From Paralithodes platypus (taxonomy: Eukaryota; Arthropoda; Malacostraca; Decapoda; Lithodidae), in assembly GCA_032716605.1 (NCBI GenBank), contig CM064530.1, positions 11,016,558 through 11,080,557 of the forward strand: 64,000 nt of DNA, given 5' to 3'. The translations under genes were made by a program, and so were the position numbers. The notes under the pieces were generated by a model. The model ran no database searches and was not told the origin of the DNA. It saw nothing but the letters and a program-made list of their open reading frames with translations. Position 1 is the stretch's first letter, and each line of letters starts with the position of its first letter. Of this stretch, positions 1-10,260 are shown in pieces.

Positions 1-314
1 CTCAGCTTGTCAAATAAATATTCAGGTATTTTGATTTAGCATCCCAGTTTTAACCATAACCTCTACCAATCAGGGCCAGCTAAGCTATTCTGACTCCTCC
101 CACATTTCCGGCGTAGGCCTACCTCCCCATCTAATTGCTCCGCCTGGAGAGATCTTTAATTTTATTTTATTTTTGTTTGTTCAGCAATACTTCCATTTTG
201 AAGTTATTGCGTTTGTGTGTGTTTTCTTCTGTGTTTATGTTTTGGATACATTATGTTTTTTCCTGTTAATTATTGAAAGAACTATATATTTCTATATAAT
301 TGATCAGATAACAT
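1..314. other. no gene seen
   Basis: This is AT-rich sequence without a supported ORF. The only notable motif is a TAGGCCTA palindrome at 114-121, one of eight in the window. Confidence 0.5.
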
Positions 315-410
315 AAGAACATAGAAAATGGGAGTCTGCAGAAAGCCGATTGGCCTAAGCAAGGCAGATCCCTGTCCCACACAACCCCAATTACAAAGCA
401 GATGGCAATT
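315..410 (-). mobile_element. CR1-like LINE, 3' UTR end fragment
   Basis: Read on the minus strand, this is the last ~95 bp of the CR1 3' UTR. It has the same gggatctgcctt...caatcggctttctgcagactcccat block that closes the plus copies near 3030 and 6030, followed by a single octamer-like CATAGAA/CATAAGAA remnant. It is 5' truncated, as is usual for LINE copies. Confidence 0.75.
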
Positions 411-457
411 ACAGATGGCTATTTCCTGTCAGTGGCACTTTCCAGAATTTTTGCATT

Positions 458-460
<3 letters not shown>

Positions 461-504
<44 letters not shown>
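461..504. repeat. (TA)n microsatellite
   Basis: About 22 TA dinucleotides lie between two CR1 3' fragments. The tract probably grew from the AT-rich end of one of them. Confidence 0.9.
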
Positions 505-508
<4 letters not shown>

Positions 509-711
509 AGAACATACAAGCTCGGATATCAACCCACCCTTTCACAATTATTAACTTATGTCATATATATGACATCCAAATTACGTTTGAAACTTTCCAC
601 CGTTTATGAGCTGATTATAGTACTAGACAATTTATTCCACATATTTGCAACCCTATTTCCAAACCAATGCTTACCGATATATTTTCTAAAGCGGAATTAA
701 TCTAGTTAGTT
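505..711 (-). mobile_element. CR1-like LINE, diverged 3' fragment
   Basis: The minus strand encodes a diverged version of the CR1 C-terminal segment (the stretch equivalent to KDIGKYWFGNRVVDGWN). It begins with CATAAGAACATA, the reverse of the octamer tail. It differs much more from the other copies than they do from one another, so it is probably an older or different subfamily. The family B element starting at 712 cuts it. Confidence 0.6.
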
Positions 712-1032
712 TTAAGGGGATGGTAATCGCTTTTCCTGGACCCCTTTCTCTCTCATGCTTAGCGTATTTGTTTTGATATTTTAAGACGTTCGTTGCATTA
801 GTTTGGCGATTTTGAGACCTTTCACCTCCTTTCTTTGCCAATATTTAGAGCTTTCGTGCCATTTACGTGTCGATTTTTTCCTGATAAGCGATAGCGAGCC
901 TGTAACTTAAGAAGGAACGGCCTTCGGCCAGGACATTTTTCTAACGAAAAATTTACAAATTTACCTTGAAAGGGGGCCTAGGAGGTATTTTTTTAAGCTT
1001 GATGGAGGTCTAGCGAGGAACTTCAAAAATAT
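712..1032 (-). mobile_element. family B TTAA element (copy B1)
   Basis: The left end is TTAAGGGGATGG. It contains the B core in the orientation ccatttacgtgtcgat...ttcctg..aagcgatagcgagcctgtaa, the hairpin-forming GGCCTTCGGCC at about 920, and a right part with aagcttgatggaggtctagcgagg. The terminal CTCCCCTTAA is missing or decayed. It has no ORF. It lies next to CR1 sequence on both sides. Confidence 0.8.
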
Positions 1033-1035
1033 ATT

Positions 1036-3050
1036 AATAATTAAATATACAGGGCCGAAAACAAGCACTATCATACTTTTTATGAAATCAGGATAGCCAA
1101 TGACTCAAAAATTAACCCTAAGGCTTTTTACCAGCTATATGAATCTAAAGTTAGAGATAAAATAGGCCCCCTTAAAACTTCGATAGGAGAAATGACAGAC
1201 AATTATTTAGAAATGTGCAGTACATTAAATAGTCAGTTTCTATCCGTTTTCACTAATGAAAGTTTGGCACAGATTCCAGAAATCCGTAAGGTATAAAGCG
1301 ATAGTATAGAAAATAGGTTAAGTACGGTTACTATAAGTAGAAATGATGTGCTTAAGGAAATTGACAGACTGAAACCTCAGAAATCGCCTGGTCCCGATGA
1401 GGTATATGCTAGAGTATTAAAAGAATGCAGAGATGAGTTAAGTTACCCATTAACATTTCTTTTTAACAATTCATTAGAAACAGGTATAGTTCCAGAAGCT
1501 TGGAAGCTTGCAAATGTAGTTCCGATTTTCAAAAAAGGTGATAAATCCATAGCATCCAATTACCGTCCCATTAGTCTCACTTCAATCATAGGAAGGCTAC
1601 TAGAGTCAATTATTGCTAGGAAAATGAGAAACCACTTAGAAACATTTAACTTAATAAATTCTTCTCAGCATGGATTCACTCAGGGACGTTCTTGCCTTAC
1701 TAATTTGCTTAGTTTGTTCCCAAAGGTATATGAAGCAGTAGATAATGACAAGTCATATGATATTATATATTTAGATTTCAGTAAAGCTTTCGACAGAGTC
1801 CCTAATGAGAGACTGATGAGAAAGGTTGAGGCACATGGAATAGGTGGGGCGTTGTTAGGATGGATTAGGTCATGGCTAATTGGTAGGAAGCAGAGAGTCA
1901 GCATAAATGGTACTAAGTCAGAATGGGGATCAGTCAAGAGTGGTGTCCCCCAGGGATCTGTATTAGGTCCTCTGTTGTTTATTATATACATAAATGACCT
2001 TGATTTAGGTATAACTAGTAGGATAAGTAAATTTGCAGCCGATACCAAAATGGGGAGAACAATTGATTCAGTTAGAGATATAGAGTGTCTGCAAAGGGAT
2101 CTAGATACCTTACACGAATGGTCAGTAAAATGGGTTTAACATTGACAAATGCAAGGTATTAAAGATAGGGAAGATGCATAAAAAATTTAAATATAAACTA
2201 GCTAATATGGAATTAGAAAACTCAGACTGTGAGAAAGATCTAGGTGTATTTGTTAGCAATGATTTGAAGCCTAGAAAACAATGTATAAGCGTTCGTAACA
2301 AGGCAAGCAGGATTCTCGGGTTCATATCTAGGAGTGTGAGTAACAGAACTGCTGATGTTATCTTAAAACTTTACTTGTCATTAGTGAGACCCCATATGGT
2401 TTATGCTGTTCAATTTTGGTGTCCTTATTACAGAATGGACATAGATTCATTGGAGAGAGTACAACGTAGAATGACAAAAATTATCCATAATATTAGAAAT
2501 CTTCCGTATGAAGAAAGGTTGAAGAAATTAGGCTTACATTCGTTAGAGAGACGCAGAGTTAGAGGTGACATGATAGAGGTATTCAAGTGGGTTAGTGGAA
2601 TTAATAAAGGAGACATGAAAAATGTACTAACGCTCAGTGATAGCGAAATAACTTGTACAAATGGTTTCAAATTAGATCAATTTCGTTTCAGAAAAGATAT
2701 AGGCAAATATTGGTTTGGTAACAGAGTTGTAGATGGGTGGAATAGGCTACCAAGAGATATAGTGGGATCAAGAACGATAGGGAGCTTTAAGATAAAATTA
2801 GATAGGCATATGGACGAGATGGGTTGGGTGTGAAGGGGATCTACCAGGTGTGGGCCAATCGGCGCTCAGCAGACCCCCGTAATCTTGCGTTAATCTCTGA
2901 CCGTTTTGGTGGGGTCAGTACTCAAGGTATTAGTGAGATGGGTCTATAATTGGTCCTTGTAATTGGGGTTGGGTGTGACAGGGATCTGCCTTGTATGGGC
3001 CGATCGGCTTTTTGCAGACTCCCATTTTCTTATGTTCTTATGTTCTTATG
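1036..3050 (+). pseudogene. CR1-like LINE, RT part plus 3' UTR, inactivated
   Basis: This 5'-truncated CR1-like retrotransposon keeps a linker (FYQLYESKVRDKIGPLKTS at ~1120-1180), the reverse transcriptase at 1348-2139, the C-terminal domain at 2174-2833 and a ~200-bp 3' UTR. Visible RT motifs are KSPGPDEV, NYRPISLTS, HGFTQGRSC, YLDFSKAFD and SGVPQGSVLGPLLF. The catalytic FADD box reads FAAD, so the first aspartate is lost. Compared with the copies at 9201-10013 and 13082-13678, about 8 bp are missing near 2130, which shifts the frame and ends the first ORF after HEWSVKW. A stop also occurs near 1296. The 3' end is a run of TTCTTATG octamers at about 3028-3050, the kind of terminal short repeat known for CR1 elements. 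The element is dead. Assignment to the CR1/L2 group rests on motif flavour and the octamer tail. Confidence 0.88.
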
Positions 3051-3149
3051 TACCCCTTTCAGCCATGTGTACGAGTGATTTCACAATCATTCAGCTATGA
3101 TATTGGTCTAATGTCCTCCTTATTTACTGATAGTGTAGTAAATTAGACA

Positions 3150-3280
3150 TTAAGGGAGGTGACCTGCTTTTTATCACCTTTTATCCGGTTCGTGTCCATT
3201 CGGCACTATTCAGCCTACTGTTTTAAGACGTTTACCCCCATCCAGGTGTCAATATTTTCCTGGCGTGCGGTAGCGATCCA

Positions 3281-3320
<40 letters not shown>

Positions 3321-3534
3321 TTTACAGCTAGGTAAATTTGTAAATTTTTCGATAGAAGAATGTCTCCGGCGAAGCCGGATTTCTCCATATAATGTTGGCA
3401 CGCTATCGCTAGCCAGGAATAAATCAACACCTGGATGGGGATAAACGTCTTAAAACAGTTGGCTGAATGGGACTAAATGGATACAAGCCAGAGAAAGAGA
3501 GAAAAAGAGCAAAAAAGCCGGTGACCCCCCTTAA
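3150..3534 (+). mobile_element. family A fold-back TTAA element (copy A1)
   Basis: It starts TTAAGGGAGGTGACC and ends GGTGACCCCCCTTAA. The two arms are inverted repeats: tgtccattcggc..attcagcctactgttttaagacgttta on the left answers taaacgtcttaaaacagttggctgaatggg on the right. The centre holds a (TA)n at about 3283-3316 and the hairpin TCCGGCGAAGCCGGA near 3364-3379. It encodes no transposase. Confidence 0.88.
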
Positions 3535-3577
3535 CGTACGGAAGTGTATCATGGACGTTGAGAAGGACTCGTAAATC

Positions 3578-3602
3578 AGGAGTAAGAGAGAGAGAGAGTG
3601 AG

Positions 3603-3636
<34 letters not shown>

Positions 3637-3647
3637 TGTGTGTGTAG
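3578..3647. repeat. (GA)n/(GT)n microsatellite
   Basis: The stretch is an impure GAGAGA run passing into GTGTGT. It yields the leucine/serine-repeat ORFs on the minus strand, which are artefacts. Confidence 0.9.
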
Positions 3648-3767
3648 GAGTGGTCGAAATTATAGTCCATTCATTACCGGTAGGCCAGAAATCATGTCTC
3701 ATAACCTCAGCAACTCCAAAGGGGCTGGACCAAATGGGCTCTAAATGTCCACACCTATTCCCAGTCT

Positions 3768-3818
3768 GACTTCCATATACCTTTCCCAATCTGAATAAAA
3801 TCGTCTAATCATTTGGGA
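3768..3818 (+). mobile_element. family C fragment, right half
   Basis: The segment tgacttccatatacctttcc...ctgaataaaatcgtctaatcatt matches the right arm of family C elements such as 30383-30596. Confidence 0.55.
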
Positions 3819-3864
3819 TGAGTCAGCCAGGGACCTTTCTTATATGGAAACTTATATTTTGTAA

Positions 3865-4066
3865 TTAACCCTTTCAGGATACCATGGCGCATTTCGTCTC
3901 TGTTTTCTGGCTATTATTAGACGATTGAGAAGGGTATAATTATGGAAGTCAGACCAAGATAGAATTTACCCTTTTCATTCCTACAGCTCCTTCTTAAGCT
4001 GTATAGAATCGTCTAATGATATCCAGAATAAACTGTTAGAACGCGTCATAATCCGCAAGTGGTTAA
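3865..4066 (+). mobile_element. family C palindromic TTAA element (C1)
   Basis: It begins TTAACCCTTTCAGG and ends near GTGGTTAA. The left arm has tggctattattagacgatt..gaagggtat and the right arm has tatagaatcgtctaatgat..ccagaataaactgttagaacgcgtcat, the reverse complement arrangement. It has no coding capacity. Its last TTAA also begins a second partial C at 4063. Confidence 0.8.
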
Positions 4067-4121
4067 CCCCTTGAGGATTAGCCTATACCGTGTGCTCACT
4101 ATATACCCTTCCTAATCTTAA
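4063..4121 (+). mobile_element. family C partial copy between C1 and A2
   Basis: A short TTAACCCCTTGAGG start runs into a TTAA that is also the left end of the family A element at 4118. It shares its TTAA with both neighbours. Confidence 0.55.
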
Positions 4122-4483
4122 GGGGGGTCACCGGCTTTTGTTCTATTTCTCTCCCTTTCTCTCTTTCCCTGGCTTGTATCCATTCGGCCCCATTCAGCCA
4201 ACTATTTTAAGACGTTTATCCCCATCCAGGTGTCGATTTCTTCCTGGCGAGTGATAGCGAGCCAGCATTGTATGGAGAAATCCGGCTTCGCCGGATACAT
4301 TTTTCAATCGAAAAATTTACAAGTTTAGCTTGCTGTCAAAACAAAAATATATATATGCTGGCTCGCTCCTGCTCGTCAGGAAAATATTGACACCTGGATG
4401 GGGGTATACGTCTTAAAACAGTAGGCTGAATGGGGCCGAATGGATACAAGCCAAAGAGAGAGGGAGAGAAAGAGAAAAAAGGC
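4118..4483 (+). mobile_element. family A fold-back element (A2), right end lost
   Basis: The left end TTAAGGGGGGTCACCGGC, both long arms and the central hairpin TCCGGCTTCGCCGGA (about 4279-4293) are present. The right terminus breaks at about 4483 where a minus-strand CR1 piece joins. Confidence 0.85.
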
Positions 4484-4640
4484 CCACTTGAACACCTGTA
4501 TCATAACCTCTCTAACTCTGCGTCTATCTAATGAATGCAAGCCTAATTTATTCAACCTTTCTTCATATGGAAGATGTCTAATATTATTGATATGTTTTGT
4601 CAGTCTTTGGTGTGCTGCCTTCAAGGAATTTATGTTCAAA
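4484..4640 (-). mobile_element. CR1-like LINE fragment, inverted
   Basis: The minus strand reads the C-terminal domain segment (RLTKHINNIRHLPYEERLNKLGLHSL). It sits head to head with the plus-strand copy that starts at 4641, so the two form an inverted pair from the same part of the element. 5' inversion during twin priming is one known way for a LINE to produce this. Confidence 0.75.
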
Positions 4641-5403
4641 TGTTAAATATAAACTAGCTAGTATGAAATTAGAAACCTCAGACTGTGAGAAAGATCTAGG
4701 TGTGTTTGTTAGCAATGATTTGAAGCCTAGAAAACAGTGTATAAGCATTCGTAACAAGGCAAACAGGATTCTTGGGTTCATCTCTAGGAGTGTGAGTAAC
4801 AGAACTGCTGATGTTATCTTAAAACTTTACTTGTCATTAGTGAGACCCAATATGAATGATGCTGTTCTATTTTGGTTTCCTTATTATGTCCTTATTGATA
4901 TCCTCAAAATTAGGCTTACATTCGTTAGAGAGACGCAGAGTTAGAGGGGACATGATAGAGGTATTCAAGTGGGTTAGTGGGATTAATAAAGGGGACATGA
5001 AAAATGTACTAAAGCTCAGTGATAGCGAAAGAACTCGTACAAATGGTTTCAAATTAGATACATTTCGTTTCAAGAAAGATATAGGCAAATATTGGTTTGG
5101 TAACAGAGTTGTAGATAGGTGGAATAGGCTACCAAGTGCTATAGTGGGATCAAGAACGATAGGGAGCTTTAAGATACAATTAGATAGGCATATGGACGAG
5201 ATGGGTTGGGTGTGAGGGTGATCTGTCAGGTGTGGGGATCTGCAGATCCCCGTTTTTCTGACCTCTGACCGTTTCGGTGAGGTAAGTCCTAATGGTGTTT
5301 TTGAGCTGGGCTTATAATTAGGGTTGGGTGTGACAGGGATCTGCCTTGTGTAGGCCAATCGGCTTTCTGCTGACTCCCATTTTCTTATGTTCTTATGTTC
5401 TTA
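4641..5403 (+). pseudogene. CR1-like LINE, 3' part with octamer tail
   Basis: The piece encodes KYKLASMKLETSDCEKDLGVFVSNDLKPRKQC through LDRHMDEMGWV, with an internal deletion near 4890 that removes the DSLERVQRRMTK segment and breaks the frame. The TGA after GWV is followed by ~180 bp of 3' UTR and TTCTTATG repeats at 5385-5403. It is non-functional. Confidence 0.85.
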
Positions 5404-6055
5404 TTACAGAATGGACATAGATTATGTTTTCTTATGTTTTTCTTATTCATTGGAGAGAGTACAACGTAGAATTACAAAAATTATCCATAATATTATAAAT
5501 CTTCCGTATGAAGAAAGGTTGAAGAAATTAGGCTTACATTCGTTAGAGAGACGCAGAGTTAGAGGGGATATGATAGAAGTCTTCAAGTGGGTTAGTGGGA
5601 CTAATAAAGGGTACATGAAAAATTTACTAAAGCTCAGTGATAGCGAAAGAACTCAAACAAATGGTATCAAATTAGATAAATTTCGTTTCTGAAAAGATAT
5701 AGGCAAATATTGGTTTGGTAACAGAGTTGTAGATGGGTGGAATGGACTACCAAGTGCTATAGTGGGATCTAAAACTTGTAGGGAGCTTTAAGATAAAATT
5801 GGATAAGCATATGAACGAGAAGGGTTGGGTGTGAAGGGGGATCAGCCGGGTTGGGCCAATCAGCGCTCTGCAGACCCCCATAATCCTGCGTTAATCTCTA
5901 ACCGTTTTGGTAAGATGATCCTCAGGGTATTAGAGTGTTGAGCCTATAATTGGGCTTTGTAATTGAATTGGGGTTGTGTGGGACAGGGATCTGCCTTGCT
6001 TAGGCCAATCGGCTTTCTGCAGACTCCCATTTTCTTATGTTCTTATGTTCTTATA
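5404..6055 (+). pseudogene. CR1-like LINE, second tandem 3' copy
   Basis: This copy starts directly inside the octamer tail of the previous one (TTATTACAGAATGGAC) and continues through SLERVQRRITKIIHNI to the 3' UTR, ending in octamers at 6030-6055. A stop at about 5690 replaces the arginine in KFRFRKD, and a 1-2 bp slip near 5775 breaks the end. Insertion in or at the tail of an older copy is likely. Confidence 0.82.
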
Positions 6056-6061
6056 TCACAA

Positions 6062-6112
6062 ACCTGTTGACGATTTTATTCAGCTTAAGAAGAATGTCTA
6101 AGGGTGAAAGAG
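6062..6112 (+). mobile_element. family C fragment
   Basis: The segment tgacgattttattcagcttaagaagaatgtcta matches the left inner arm of family C. Confidence 0.5.
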
Positions 6113-6283
6113 TATTTAATTTCCTTTAAGCTTCTAACTCTCGCAAATACTTCCTAGAGTTAGAACTTAAGTTAATATAGTACCAACATATAATATATTT
6201 AAGAAATAATCATTATGTCTAGTATAAAAATACAATATTTTACACTACTTGGCTAAACTGGTTTGCGGGCCGCAAACCACCAC
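6113..6283. other. spacer, nothing recognised
   Basis: The sequence is AT-rich. A short palindrome (ttgcgggcc / gcaaacc) lies at about 6260-6280. Confidence 0.4.
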
Positions 6284-6557
6284 CGTTAGTGGGATTAATA
6301 AAAGGTACAGCGAAAGAATTTGCACAAATTGTTTCCAATTAGATATATTTCGTTTCAGAAAAAATAGGCAAATACTGGTTTGGTAACGTTGTAGATATGT
6401 GGCATAGGCTACTTAGTGTTATAGTAGGATCTAGAACGATAGAGAGCTTCAAGATAAAATTAGATATGCATATGGACGAGATGGGTTGGGTGTGGAAGGA
6501 ATCTGCCGTGTGTGGGCCAATAGTCTCTCTGCAGACTCCGGTTTTCTTATTTTTTGT
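6284..6557 (+). mobile_element. CR1-like LINE, decayed 3' fragment
   Basis: It runs from VSGINKG-like codons through KYWFGN to DEMGWV and a shortened UTR that ends in ttcttattttttg. Two deletions mark it as older than its neighbours. Confidence 0.75.
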
Positions 6558-6657
6558 TTTATAATTCCTGTTACTACCAATAAGTCCTTTAATTCCCGTT
6601 ACTACCAATAAGTCCTATAATTCCCGTTACTGCCAATAAGTACTATAATTCCCGTTA
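6555..6657. repeat. 28-bp tandem repeat, about 4 copies
   Basis: The unit is taattcccgttactaccaat followed by aagtccta, repeated with few changes. It lies exactly between a CR1 3' end and the 5' end of the next CR1 copy. Confidence 0.85.
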
Positions 6658-7139
6658 TTTGCGAAATAAGTTAGATGAACTAAAGGTAATCATATGCGGA
6701 GAAAACATTGATATAATCATGATTACAGAAACATGGATGAACACTGAAACACGAGATCTTATGGCAGAATATGAAATTGATGGATTTACAATGTACAACT
6801 TTGATCGCCAAGGTAGAAAGGGAGGTGGAGTGGGATGTTTTATCTCAAATTCGGTAAAGTCTCTTATTAGGTCAGATATTAAATTGGAGAGAAAAAAGTG
6901 AGAGTGTATGGTTAGAGATTTATGACAACCGAGATAGTGTTGTATTTGGCTTTATATACATACCCTTACATACAGACGGTCTGACCGCCAAATTTAAATA
7001 GAATATATAGTAAGATACTCTGGGATGAGATCATTGAAGCCTGTCAATCCAGTAAAGTTTGTATTGTAGGATATATTATTTTTAGTAGAATATATTGGAG
7101 AAATCACACAGGAGATTTAGATTCAGGTGATTTTTCAGA
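6658..7139 (+). pseudogene. CR1-like LINE host copy: endonuclease, first part
   Basis: The reading frame shows an apurinic-type endonuclease N-terminal region: RNKLDELKVI, DIIMITETWMN (the ETW motif), then GGGVGCFIS. A frame change near 6898 continues as SVWLEIYDNRDSVVFGFIY. It is the most 5' CR1 protein segment in the window and belongs with 7611-7790, 8132-9205, 10013-10041 and 10261-11143 as one element broken by insertions. At 7139 it stops after SELIED, where a younger CR1 tail is inserted. Confidence 0.8.
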
Positions 7140-7610
7140 ACTAATTGAGGACATAATAGAAGTATTCAAGTGGGTTAGTGGGATTAATAAAGGGGACATG
7201 AAAAAATGTACTAAAGCTCAGTGATAGCGAAAGAGCTCGTACAAATGGTTTCAAATTAGATAAATTTTGTTTCAAGAAAGATATAGGCAAATATTTGTTT
7301 GGTAACAGAGTTGTAGATAGGTGGAATAGGCTACCAAGTGCTATAGTGGGATCAAGAACGATAGGGAGCTTTAAGATACAATTAGATAAGCATATGGACG
7401 AGATGGGTTGGGTGTGAGGGTGATCTGTCAGGTGTGGCCCAGGTGTGGGGATCTGCAGATCCCCGTTTTTATGACCTCTGACCGTTTCGGTGAGGTAAGT
7501 CCTAATGGTGTTTTTAAGCTGGGCTTATAATTAGGGTTGGGTGTGACAGGGATCTGCCTTGTGTAGGCCAATCGGCTTTCTGCAGACTCCCATTTTCTTA
7601 TGTTCTTATT
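7140..7610 (+). mobile_element. CR1-like LINE 3' end nested in older CR1
   Basis: This is a 5'-truncated copy running from IIEVFKWVSGINKGD to DEMGWV and the 3' UTR, ending in TTCTTATGTTCTTAT. It interrupts the endonuclease of the host copy: SELIED lies before it and LTQHVDEPT after it, and these are adjacent in an intact CR1 endonuclease. It has one extra A near 7207. Confidence 0.82.
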
Positions 7611-7859
7611 TTTTGACTCAACATGTAGATGAACCAACCACAGGTATAATATACTCGATTTAGTTCTCAGTAGTTTTCGTTAGTAATATAGTTATCGGAG
7701 GAAACTTAGGACATAGCGACCACAACAAAATTACATTTAACCTAGACAATAGTCCCAAAGTTTAGAAATGCCAACTTTCATGGACTACGAGCTCACCTGA
7801 GGGGTGTGTTGGATGACAAGCAGGTGGAATCCCCGAATAATGAAAGGTTAAGTGGAGGG
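7611..7859 (+). pseudogene. CR1-like host copy: endonuclease, C-terminal part
   Basis: The translation LTQHVDEPTTGI ... GGNLGHSDHNKITFNL shows the conserved SDH motif of the endonuclease-exonuclease-phosphatase fold. It resumes the host element after the nested tail. In-frame stops show that it is dead. The family A element interrupts it at 7860. Confidence 0.78.
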
Positions 7860-8131
7860 TTAAGGGGGGTCACCCGTTTTTTTATTATTCTCTCCTTTTC
7901 TCTCTTTCCCTGGCTTGTATCCATTCGGCCCCATTCAGCCAACTGTTTTAAGACGTTTATCCCCATCCAGGTGTCGATTTCGTCCTGGTGAGCGATAGCA
8001 AGCCAGAATTGTATGGATAAATCCGGATGGGAGTAAACGTCTTAAAACAGTAGGCTGAATGGGGCCGAATGGATACAAACCAAAGAGAGAGGGAGAGAAA
8101 GATAAAACAAAAGCGAGGTGGGCTCCCTTAA
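7860..8131 (+). mobile_element. family A element (A3), internally deleted
   Basis: TTAAGGGGGGTCACC opens it and GGCTCCCTTAA closes it. The central hairpin and part of the right arm are missing (~100 bp shorter than A1). It sits in the linker of the host CR1, so it is younger than that copy. Confidence 0.85.
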
Positions 8132-9205
8132 TACCAGGTAGTCAAATTAACGACTTAGGCGCAATTGTAGCCGCCCAGGATACTTTGTCAGGCTCAACAG
8201 TATTTACTAAGACTGTTAGTGATACCCAGGATAATTATATCCCAGGAAAGAGCTTTAGATCCATAATAACGACCTAAGATGGATGCATAATAATATCAAA
8301 TATACGTTAGGCTTAAAGAAAGGAGTGTATAGGAAACTAAGGGGAGGTGCAGAACATTTAAGACATTACGTAAATCTTAGCAGAAAAGTTAAAGCTGATA
8401 TTAGGAAAGCCAAGCGTAATTACGAAATAAAAATGGCTAGGGAATCCAAATCTAACCCAAAGGGTTTTTTCCAGTTATACAAAACAAAAGTTAGAGATAA
8501 AATAGGCCCTCTTAAAACTGGTTCAGGAATACTCATAGATAACGAAGTAGATATATGTAGAATCCTAAACAATCACTTTCTATGTTTTCACAGACGAAGA
8601 TTTATCGCTGATACCAGAGGTCCATCCAATATATCATGGACGTTTAGATAATATTTTAAGTGAAATACATATAAGTAGAAATGTTGTACTTGAGCAATTT
8701 GACAAACTAAAACCAGAAAATTCACCTGGGCCGGACTCCATAATTATATCCTAGAGTATTAAAAGAATGTAAAGAAGAAATTAGTTACCCCTTAACAGCA
8801 CTATTTAATGATTATCTTAATTTGGGCCTAGTCCCTGATGAGTGGAAACTTGCGAATGTGGTGCCAATATTTAAAAAAAGAGATAAATCTATTGCTTCGA
8901 ATTACCGTCCAATCAGTTTGACATCAGTTGTAGGCAAACTATTAGAATCAATAATTATTGCACACACAATAAGAGAGCATTTAGAACGTTATCAATTAAT
9001 TACAGACACTCAGCATGGATTCACGAAGGGCCGGTCCTGTTTCACTAATTTATTGACCTTTTTTTCCCCAAGTATACGAGGCAGTAGACAACGACAAAGA
9101 ATATGATACATTTTATCTAGATTTCAGTAAGGCATTCGATAAAGTACCCCACGAAAGATTGCTGTGGAAAATAGAAGCTCATGGAACAGGAGATACTATG
9201 TTATG
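8132..9205 (+). pseudogene. CR1-like host copy: linker and RT, first part
   Basis: The frame at 8283-8651 reads YTLGLKKGVYRKLRGG, KADIRKAKRNYEIKMARESKSNPKGFFQLYKTKVRDKIGPLKTG, the linker between endonuclease and RT. After a frameshift, RT motifs appear at 8822-9106: PDEWKLANVVPIFKK, NYRPISLTSVVGKLLE, QHGFTKGRSC, then DFSKAFDKVPHERLL. It stops at AHGTGDTML, where a minus-strand CR1 is inserted. This stretch has several stops and slips. Confidence 0.82.
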
Positions 9206-10012
9206 AACATAAGAACATAAGAAAATGGGAGTCTGCAGAAAGCCGATTGGGTACATTTGTCATGTCCCCTTTGTTAATCCCACTAACCCACTTGAACACC
9301 TCTATCATATCCCCTCTAACTCTGCGTCTCTCTAACGAATGTAAGCCTAATTTCTTCAACCTTTCTTTATACGGAAGATTTCTAATATTATGGATCATTT
9401 TTGTCATTCTACGTTGTACTCTCTCCAATGAATCTATGTCCATTCTGTAATAAGGACACCAAAATTGAACAGCATAATCCATATGGGGTCTCACTAATGA
9501 CAAGTAAAGTTTTAAGATAACATCAGCAGTTCTGTTACTCACACTCCTTGAGATGAACCCGAGAATCCTGTTTGCCTTGTTTCGAACGCTTATACACTGT
9601 TGTCTAGGCTTCAAATCATTGCTAACAAACACACCTAGATCTTTCTCACAATTCGAGTTTTCTAATTCCACATTAGCTAGTTTATATTTAACATTTGTAT
9701 GCATCTTCCCTATCTTTAATACCTTGCATTTGTCAATGTTAAACTTCATCTGCCAATTTACTGACCATTCGTGTAAGGTATCTAGATCCCTTTGGAGGCA
9801 CTCTATATCTCTATCTGAATCAATTGTTCTCCCCATTTTGGTATCGTCTGCAAATTTACTTATCCTACTAGTTATACCTAAATCAAGGTCATTTATGTAT
9901 ATAACAAACAACAGAGGACCTAATACAGATCCCTGGGGGACACCACTTTTGACTGCTCCCCATTCTGACTTCGTACCATTTATGCTGACTCTCTGCTTCC
10001 TACCAATATCCA
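9206..10012 (-). pseudogene. CR1-like LINE inserted in older CR1 RT
   Basis: The minus-strand ORF 9201-10013 (270 codons) starts at [16 protein letters not shown] and keeps PQGSVLGPLLF and the intact FADDTKMG catalytic box. It continues through the C-terminal domain to VSGINKGDM. An internal deletion then joins directly to the last ~40 bp of UTR and the CATAAGAA tail, so the C-terminal ~75 residues are lost. It is flanked by ATGTTA on both sides (about 9199-9204 and 10013-10018), a candidate target-site duplication. After it the host frame resumes as RWIRSWFI. Confidence 0.86.
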
Positions 10013-10041
10013 TGTTAAGATGGATTAGGTCATGGTTTATT
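10013..10041 (+). pseudogene. CR1-like host copy: short RT piece between two insertions
   Basis: RWIRSWFI continues AHGTGDTML from before the nested minus-strand copy. The palindromic element at 10042-10260 then cuts it. Confidence 0.75.
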
Positions 10042-10260
10042 AGTATACTTTATTTTTTTCCAGCTGATACTAAATTGCCATCTCTCCATTCTGATTACTA
10101 CTTTATTATCATGATTTTGTGGCGAAATAGGTTGCTAATAATGAAAACTTGGCAATAATATGACGCACAGACATAGCAGTATCAGATTCGTCCAGTAAGA
10201 ATCATGAAATCTGATGCTAAATGATTCAATTTACCATCAGCTGGAAAAAAATAGACTATA
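10042..10260. mobile_element. family F palindromic element (F1)
   Basis: The left end (atttttttccagctgata..taaattgcc) is the inverse of the right end (caatttaccatcagctggaaaaaaatagactatag). It is AT-rich inside with no ORF, and is a non-autonomous element inserted between RSWFI and GRKQRVS codons of the host CR1. Relatives lie at 30091-30292, 26171-26320 and 32120-32265. Confidence 0.8.
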
